Positions 56,893-64,000 of a stretch of DNA of 64,000 bases are shown here, piece by piece. The DNA comes from Theristus sp. LFF4_11 (lineage: Eukaryota > Nematoda > Chromadorea > Monhysterida > Xyalidae). The stretch covers positions 51,045 through 115,044 of the forward strand of contig JASANC010001365.1 in NCBI GenBank assembly GCA_030248135.1, read 5' to 3'. The notes under the pieces were generated by a model. It was not told where the DNA came from, ran no database searches, and saw only the letters and a program-made list of their open reading frames with translations. Each line of letters opens with the position of its first letter. Positions within the stretch are counted from its first letter, which is position 1. Position numbers and translations under genes: made by a program.

Positions 56893-59800
56893 GCTCAATC
56901 GTAATCGAAGACTGCATGTTTGTCGTGTTGAATTTGCTCAAAAACAACGCCAGCAATCAGGAGCTGTTCCGTGAGAACAGGTTCGTTGGATTTTTGTGGG
57001 CGGGCGGAAACCTTTTCCAAAATCACATTGCGACGTTGTTTGTTGCAAGCGAACTGTGTGCTGCAGTCTCGTGCAACAACTGGCCGCGATACTACGCAAT
57101 CTGCTGTGGCCGACGGCTGCTGCTGACGAGAATGAGCCCGAGGCGAGCGCGACGGCCGCGCGCAAGCCCACCGACGACATGGGCAAGTGGTCGGCGCAGC
57201 GCGTCACCAACATCATCTTCGTCTTTCAGGTTACACACTTGTGTTCTTGCAAACTGCATTGCTTGCCATCGAATACCAGTTTCTAATTTCCATGTCACAG
57301 TGATGCCAAATTTGCAGGCCATTCGGTGTCTCGTGTCGCCGTCGAACTCAGCGCCCGCCACCGCCGCATCACAGAAACTCATGCATGACTCTGGTTAGCT
57401 GCGTGTATTTGGTGTTGTTGTAGCATCAGTTAAAGTTCGTTTGTGTTCGTTTATGCGCGATGGTTGAGTCTAGTTCAACTTGAATAACCGTGCCTCCTGA
57501 ATCTCGGTTCATGTTGCACCAAAGCGGCAATCAGCGACTGACAGTTCAGGTCTGCTGTCCGACTTGTGCCATGTGCTGCTCGCCAGTGGTGTCACGGTGG
57601 AGGTGTTGAGCGAGGGCATCGTCACGGTGGCCGAGGTGATCAGGGGATGTCATCGCAATCAGCAATACTTCAACAGTTTACATGCGCCCGGCGCTCCTGA
57701 CAAGTGAGTCGCTGAGACAGCGGCACTAGAAAGTTGCGTTGCCACGAAGCGTGGCGCCTCGAATGGTGTGCGATCTGTTGCCTGTCTCACTCTCGTCTCG
57801 TCGTTTTGGGGACTATAACCAGAGTCGGCCATGGGTTGGATGGTGGACTGTCCGTGTTGAAGTTCTAAACCGTAAAACCACACCTTCAACGACAGAACGT
57901 CGGTGTTGGTGCTGCTGATGTCGATGGCGAACGAGAAGCAACCGGCCGAGCTGCGTTGCGCCGTGCTCTACTGCTTTCAGACATATCTGCACAAGAATAC
58001 GGCCGCCAAGAACGCCGTGCGTTGCATGTTTGATGCGATTTCTGCTGCAAAATGTGCTTTTTTGATTTTTGATCCACCTTTATTTTCTTAAGGTCGTCGG
58101 CACACTACTACCGACGTCTGCTGATCCGAACCAGGCAAGCACACCGGGTCACTATCTGTGCACGATGCTTGTCAGCAGCGAGCCATTGCAGGTGTGGTCG
58201 CTTGTATTTTTCAATAGTCGCTTGTGGCGCGGGCTATTTTGCATAGTGATGCATGGATGATGAGAAAGTTGTTTCAGTCACAGCTAGGGTTGGCATAGGG
58301 TTAGGGGCTTTGAAAAAAATTTTTTTTATTTTTTTGTTTTTTTTAAATTGGATTTTTTTTCAAATTTAAAAAAAATTGAAAAATTTTTCTTCTACTTTGC
58401 TCTGAAAATTCGATTTATGGCATAATTTTTTGAAAGTTCAAACCAAATTTTCTTCCCAACTTCTTTGTGTGCTTAGGTAAATGTCATTATTTGGTCATTT
58501 TGACCGACGTACTCCATGTTTTTCGATTTGGATGACTTCTAGAGTCAATTTTTAGCGTTGAAATGACTTAACTGAATTGAAATATCGTTTCAGAAATCGT
58601 TTTCTTGCAACTTAGAACATGTTTTTCAGTCGGTAGGCCATGAGATGAACATGATATCTTGTTGATTGGCGTATGTTATAGGTCTACAATGGAGTTGTGC
58701 GATATATTGTTAAACAATTTGAGCGGAGATGTTGGTTAATACCACATCACACGACCGTTTTTCAGATACCCGATAACATGGCCACATGTTAAAACTTGCA
58801 TGCTGAGCTAAACTAACGTGTTAAACTTGCGTCTGTCAGTTGCCCGCAACGTGATCGCGAAATCATGGTACGTGTTTTCGATACGATGATTTGAAGAGTG
58901 GGCTCTCGCCATGTGGCAGATAGCATAGCTGGTTGAACCTGAAAGTAAGTGTCTTGGGGGGGGGGGCTACCGGGTCGACAGGGGTTGCCGACTTAGCTAC
59001 AGCAAACAGGAATTTTTGAACACAGTCAAATTTTGGTAATTTTCTAAAGAGGAACCACTAAGAACGGTTCAATATTCAAGTACACGTGAAAAATTGCCCT
59101 GTTTTACTGTTGAAAATGCAACTTTCCCTCCATGAAATGGACATAATTTCAATAAAACACGATTTTCGCTCTTATAGTTTCCCGGATCGTTCTGAAAATA
59201 GTCTAGATGAACTCAGCTCGACGAGACGCTTCGAACGAACCTAACTTGTAAAAAAAATTAAAAAAAATTTTTTTTTTAATTTAAAAAAAATCCGGATTTT
59301 TTTCTCTAACCCTAGTGGCACAGGAAAAAAACCCGGTTTCTTTTCCGTTTTAAAACCGGTTTTTTTTCAGTTTTTTTTCTTGAAAAAATAAAGAACCGGT
59401 TTTTTACCTTAAAAATTTTCAAGCTTCGTGGTCAAAAATCACAATTCTTCGTTTGATTGATAAAATGTAAAATTATATTTTTGAAAAAACGGTGCAGTGA
59501 ACTGGTGAAGCATCATTTTGCAGAAGCTTTTGTAGCAAGGGTCAAGTGAAATAATACGATGAAGACAAGGTGACTGCTAAACTAAGTGCATATGAAGACT
59601 CACTGACGATGTTGTCGATTTGCAAAGGGTAACTGATGAAATGTTATTTTTCGAACGCAATCCGCTACCGGTTTCACTTTGCAGTTCTGCAAATCTCGCC
59701 CCCTGGGGTCAGCTATCCGGTCTGTTTTCAACCGTCCCCCGCTCCCCACACCTACACGGTCACTGCCCAGTCTTTGTTTTCAATTTATTGAACGTGCTGC

Positions 59801-62800
59801 CCTGGAAACCAATAAAAGCGAAATTGGTTTGATTTGAAACAAAAAATTGGGTAGCATTGGGTGGCAAAAATAGCAAATTAGGTCGGTTGTATGCCCTAAA
59901 ACAGCATTTTACGCTACTCAAAATCACTAATTTTGATGTATTTTCTATTTTGAGTTCAAGATGCCAAGTTCTGGAAAGTTTAGGAGCTGGGAAGCATTCG
60001 GTTTTTTATGGTTTTAAAACGGTTTTAAACCGGAAAAGAAACCGGTTTTTTTCTGGCAATATAAAAAACCGGTTTTTTACCAACCCTAGTCACAGCACAA
60101 CTTGACTTAGGTTAAGCGAGAGAGACGACTTCAGGCACGGCACAATTGAGACAAAATTCGAAATTGCAAAAACTGTCCGTCTCTCGTTTACAGCTTTTTC
60201 TAGCAAACAAGTTTTCTGCTTGTCAGGTTTGGCTGGGCGCCGTCTGCCTGATGCATTGTCTGTTCGACGAGTCGAGCCTGAAGGAGCAGATGCTGCGTGT
60301 GCAAGTGGCCACCAGTCTTGGTGAGTTTCGTGATGGTCACTGTTTCGACAGAACCGAGAGCCCCATTCCATTCCATTCCATTTTTGATTCGCGAAAAAGC
60401 AGGAAACTCCGAGAAAACTGCATGAACAGCATGTACAATAGTTCGGAGCGGAACCGCCGTGCCTCGATGTTCACCCCTGTTTCGCCCGCTCAGGCACAGC
60501 GCCGATGTCGCTGCTGCAGCAGGTGATGTCCGTGCTGATGCACACCGGCCAACGGCGTGCGCTCGTGCGTGCTGGCCTGCTGATGCTGCTGTGTGTCTGG
60601 CTGACCGACTGTCCGGTGGCCGTGGCGCATCTGCTCCATCGAGACGACCACGTCACCTACCTGACGACGCAAGTTGGTACGTACACGTGACAAAAACGTG
60701 CGTACACGCATAAAACAACTAATTTGTATGGTGGTTCTCTGCATTTCGGCCTGGCCAACATCATATGCAGAAGAGGGGTGGCCTCGTCAGTGATGTGCCT
60801 CTCTCGAACCACTTGAGTCATGAACGCTTTAGTGTTGGGCTTAGTAAATGAAAATAAAATGAACAAAACAATACAATATTGATCAGACTTGTTGTCCACG
60901 TCAACGTAAAGACAAAGAGACCCTGGCTCGTCTGGCAGACCAGCCCAAAACATTTTTTTCTCGTTCAACATCACGTTCAGATCTCGTTGAGTGCCAAATG
61001 TTCTTGTTGCAATTTGCAGCCGGCGTCGGCGGCGGCTCCGAGTGCGACGACATGGACGAGCGCGTGCTCCGGGGGCTGTGCGCGTCGCTGCTGTGCATCT
61101 GTGTCGTCTACAACGATGACACGCTCGACAAGAAGAACCGGTGCGTTTGCTTGTGTGCTTTTATGCAACTCGTGTGCGTGCGACACGGCCGTTCCAATGC
61201 AGACAATCAATGCTGGCGATCATCGAGCGTCGCATCGGCCTCGAGCCGTTCATCGAGTGCGCCGAGTCGGTGTCGCGCAGCGAGCCGTACGTGCGTGCCG
61301 TGCAACGCACCCAGCCGATACCGCCGACCGGCGGCGCCACCACCGCTGCTGCCGCTGGCAAACACGACAGCGCACAGGCGGCCTCCAGCGGCGTGCAGCC
61401 AGCGCTGGTGCTCGACTACGAGTTCGCACGCATGCTGCGCCGCATTGAGCGTGCGTCGCTGCAGTTTGATGATCGTTTCTTTGATGAGGGCTTTTTGGGA
61501 CTCGCGGGAGACCGGTTGCTTGAACGATGAACTATCGATTTTGAGCTTTATTCGGTGGACGAACTTTTATTTCACACAACTGACACATTGACTGCATTCA
61601 ATTGGGTGCTGATCGGCAAAATCGGAGTGCAGCCTGTCAGATAAAGTCACCTGCATGCATGAGGAGTCATACAGCTTGGCAAGCTAGCTTGTGCGCTTTG
61701 CAGCGGACCTGCTGTCACCGATTCGCCGTGACCACCAGCGCTCGCCAGTGTGCTCGTCGGCGTCGCATCACTTTGCGTCGGTCGCAGCAGCCGCACAGCC
61801 GCCTGCAGCCGTCTCGCACGACTCCGGCACCGGCTCGTTGGTGCGTGGCGCCGGCACGAGCTCGCACCGCTCGTCCATCTCGTCCACGCCGGCGCACTCG
61901 ACGCTGCTGCAGAACGGACAGGCCGCGGGAGCCGTCAGCGCCGCCGGATCCGGTCAGTCGACTAGTTTTGCTTGGTGGTTTCGTTCCAGGTTGATTTTGG
62001 CGTCAGTTTTGGGCAGAATTCTTTGGGTGGCATGTGACAAAACTGCTGCAGAAAGAGTTTACTAGGACTGCTGAGACTGTGCGACTGGAGGCGTTGAAAA
62101 GGATACGTTACACGTTCATCACAACAGCATACTCCAACACGATTGGTGATTCTTTCGTACTTGATATCCATCGTACACGTATATAACCGGAATCAACCGA
62201 ACTGTATGACTGTTCTATGTATTTCGGCATGTCCAACAGTGATGTGCCTTTCTGTCGAATTTGACAACCGATTTTCCGTTTAAGCAGTGCATGACGACTT
62301 CGCAGGCATCACAATGACGAACGGCAGTGCGGCGTCGTTGGCCGGTGAGGCTGCCGTGATCGTGCAGTCGTACAAGGAGCTGATCAAGCGCCAGGACGCG
62401 CAGCTCGCTGACACCGGCGCACAGGCGAAGAAGCTGCAGGCGGAGCTCAGCGAACAGCGCGCACAGACGCACGCCACCAAACAGAAGGCCAGTGGGGGGG
62501 GGGCGTTCAGACGGTGTTGGGAAATGTGGTCTTCTTGTAAGTGATAACCTGGAGCTGTGTAGTCTGTCATGACATAACGGGAAAATTGCGTCGCCGTGCG
62601 TGACAACTCAACAGATACGCTACATATAGTATTTATTGTGAATTTATTCAAACGTGTCCGGACTAAAATGACGTCATTTGCTTTAAAAACGCTCGTTTGT
62701 CAAAGTACAGGCACTAAAATGTCAGTTTGGTGTGACTGATTCGACATTCACCATTTGTTTACGGGAAGAAATCGGCTAAACGGAAAGTCTGGTTTGCTGT

Positions 62801-63946
62801 GAACGGCAAGCGCAGGTTTGGCGGCACATGACGTCATTTCAGTGGGACACGTTTGAAAAAATAAGTCATATATGTGTGTGTGTTTTGTGACTATGCAACA
62901 TCACTGTGTTATAACAGAGTGCACTGTCTTCAGCTTAGTTCTTTATTCATTATCAAGTCTGGTTCAATAGGTTGGTTCATCGTTGTTCTCTCCAAAACTT
63001 CCAGGCCGAACACCTCGACGCGCAACTGAAGGCGCTACGAGAGCAACTGGACAACAAACAGCAGCAGTTGACGGAGGCCGAGGAGAAATGCACGGCGGCA
63101 CTGAAGCAGGCGGCCGAGGCGGCAGCAGCGAGCAGTGGACTGAACGAGGCGACGTCGGCGATGGCCGAGAGTGCGCGCGAGAAAGTGGCGCAGTTGGCCG
63201 CCGAAAATGCACAGCTGAAATCACAGGTGCGCACTTGTGCGTGCATTGGTGGGTGGAAATGGCGTGGCGTTGCTGCTGTTCATTGCCATCAATGTAGAAA
63301 GGGGTGTTACGAATTCGGCGTGCGTTGACATTGCGCAGTTTTGTCATCCATGGATGAAATTGTACTAGCCGCCAGTGCCGATTTCGATTGTTTTCGCACT
63401 CTGTTCAATGTTCGACTTCGACTTTGCTAGTGTTCTGTTTCTATGTTTCATTAATTTCACTGATTTTTTTGTTGTTGTCAATCAGCTGGAACACGATGCA
63501 ACGATGGTGCAAACGTGGCAACAAGAGGTGCAACGGCATCAGCAGTTTGCTCAACAGTGGCAACAATTCACTGTGCAACAGGTCGCTGACACATTCCCGT
63601 TTGACTTTGAAAGACACCCATTGGCGTGTGGCGTTACAATATTATTAACGCCAAAATAGGCTACTGTGGTCGCTAGAGGACCCTGTAGATAGGCACTTAA
63701 TGACAGAGCAAACTCGATGGGCGCCTTACTGCTGTACGATGGCGTTCTGAACGCTTGCTGTACTTCTGGGTAAGCCCTGGCGAAAAATAACCCCTAAAAT
63801 CACCGTTCGTTCGTTCAGTTTGCCGACCCGAACAGCGAGGTTGTGGCAACGTTGCAGTCGCAGCTGTCCGAAATGGAGACCCAATTGGCGTACGGCTTTC
63901 AAATGTTCGAGCAGCAGTCGACCACGCTCACCGCCGCCAACGAGCA
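56893..63946 (+). CDS. USO1: USO1/p115 vesicle tethering factor (5' and 3' incomplete)
   Basis: p115 tethers ER-to-Golgi vesicles through an armadillo-like head and a coiled-coil tail. Exons seen: 56893-56980 ([20 protein letters not shown]), 57067-57229 (WSAQRVTNI), 57319-57393, 57550-57702 ([13 protein letters not shown]), 57896-58016 ([20 protein letters not shown]), 58093-58190, 60227-60319 ([12 protein letters not shown]), 60493-60675 ([20 protein letters not shown]), 61020-61139, 61202-61451 ([13 protein letters not shown]), 61703-61950 (Ser/Ala-rich linker), ~62287-62490, 63004-63227, 63485-63582 and 63819-63946 (heptad coiled coils rich in Gln, Glu, Ala). The order matches human USO1. 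The first ~250 residues of the family (N-terminal armadillo repeats) are not present upstream, and the tail runs off the window. Confidence 0.85.
58285..60088. mobile_element. 1.8 kb hAT-type element with 8 bp target duplication
   Basis: The termini TAGGGTTGG and CCAACCCTA are flanked by exact GTCACAGC duplications (58277-58284 and 60089-60096). The interior is rich in AACCGGTTTTTT repeats and has no transposase. A second element (58296-59314) is nested just inside its left end. It sits in a USO1 intron. Confidence 0.85.
58296..59314 (+). mobile_element. 1 kb TAGGGTTAG-type element nested in the hAT element
   Basis: The ends are TAGGGTTAGGGG and CTCTAACCCTA, with T/A homopolymer-rich sub-termini. 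The flanks GGTTGGCA and GTGGCACA are similar but not identical. The partial inverted relative at 56049-56833 shares about 785 bp. Confidence 0.7.
60720..60852 (-). mobile_element. short tRNA-related SINE-like repeat, copy 2
   Basis: This is about 90% identical to 29478-29612 over ~130 bp, including TGGTTCGAGAG and GGCCAGGCCGAAATGCAGAG. It lies in a USO1 intron, antisense to the gene. Confidence 0.55.
62200..62275 (-). mobile_element. SINE-like repeat, deleted copy 3
   Basis: It retains GGCACATCACTG and GCCGAAATACATAGAAC from the repeat at 29478 but has lost about 35 internal bases. USO1 intron. Confidence 0.45.
62644..62863 (+). mobile_element. MITE family 1, copy 3 (USO1 intron)
   Basis: Same 220 bp structure as 9350-9569 with both TGACGTCA-containing ends intact. 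It lies between two coiled-coil exons of USO1. Confidence 0.85.
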
Positions 63947-64000
63947 GGTGCGCGAAACTTTTGGTGCATTTGCGCCAAAGTTTGTGGTTTTTAGACACTA

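Noticed and set aside
1..64000. CRISPR array, prokaryotic operon or phage genes
   Set aside because: No regularly spaced direct repeats with unique spacers, no Shine-Dalgarno-led gene runs; all supported genes are intron-split eukaryotic genes.

Overview
This window is eukaryotic nuclear DNA, most probably from a nematode. Genes are split into many short exons with GT-AG introns. There are no bacterial-style operons or ribosome binding sites. A tandem array of transthyretin-like (TTL, PF01060-type) secreted protein genes, a family characteristic of nematodes, sits on the right half. I worked by eye from translated exons, so exon borders are approximate unless a clear splice site is described, and no species is named.

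Layout, left to right. (1) 651-5656 (-): ORC3, an origin recognition complex subunit. It is divergent from (2) 6488-11949 (+): a UBL7-like protein with an N-terminal ubiquitin-like and C-terminal UBA domain; its largest intron holds a ~2.4 kb foldback element. (3) 12.1-23.9 kb: repeat-dominated. It holds MITEs, tandem repeats, a few unplaced minus-strand ORFs and a dead mariner (18.4-21.5 kb). The mariner is interrupted by a second element that carries two histone-type 3' stem-loops. (4) 23984-30115 (-): NCBP3 (nuclear cap-binding subunit 3). (5) 31034-32498 (-): a small acidic protein whose single intron is filled by a SINE that was itself hit by a hAT-type MITE. (6) 33944-~40036 (-): an SLC22-type organic ion transporter of the major facilitator superfamily. 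(7) 40307-40789 (+): a small GPI-anchored Ly6/three-finger protein. (8) ~40.8-45.0 kb: repeats only. (9) 45034-45984 (+): two exons resembling a TGF-beta-family propeptide, with no mature ligand exon found. (10) 46.3-55.1 kb (+): four tandem TTL genes. (11) 56893 to the right edge (+): the middle and coiled-coil parts of USO1/p115, a Golgi tethering factor. Its N-terminal exons are not in the window.

The most striking general property is the density and nesting of non-autonomous DNA transposons, nearly all in introns. At least six inverted-repeat MITE families recur, several with readable target-site duplications. Some lie right at exon edges, where a transposon terminus seems to supply or abut a splice acceptor (TTL-A exon 3, SLC22, UBL7 exon 6). 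The host genes are mostly unrelated housekeeping or secreted-protein genes and do not form one pathway; only the TTL array is a true local gene family.
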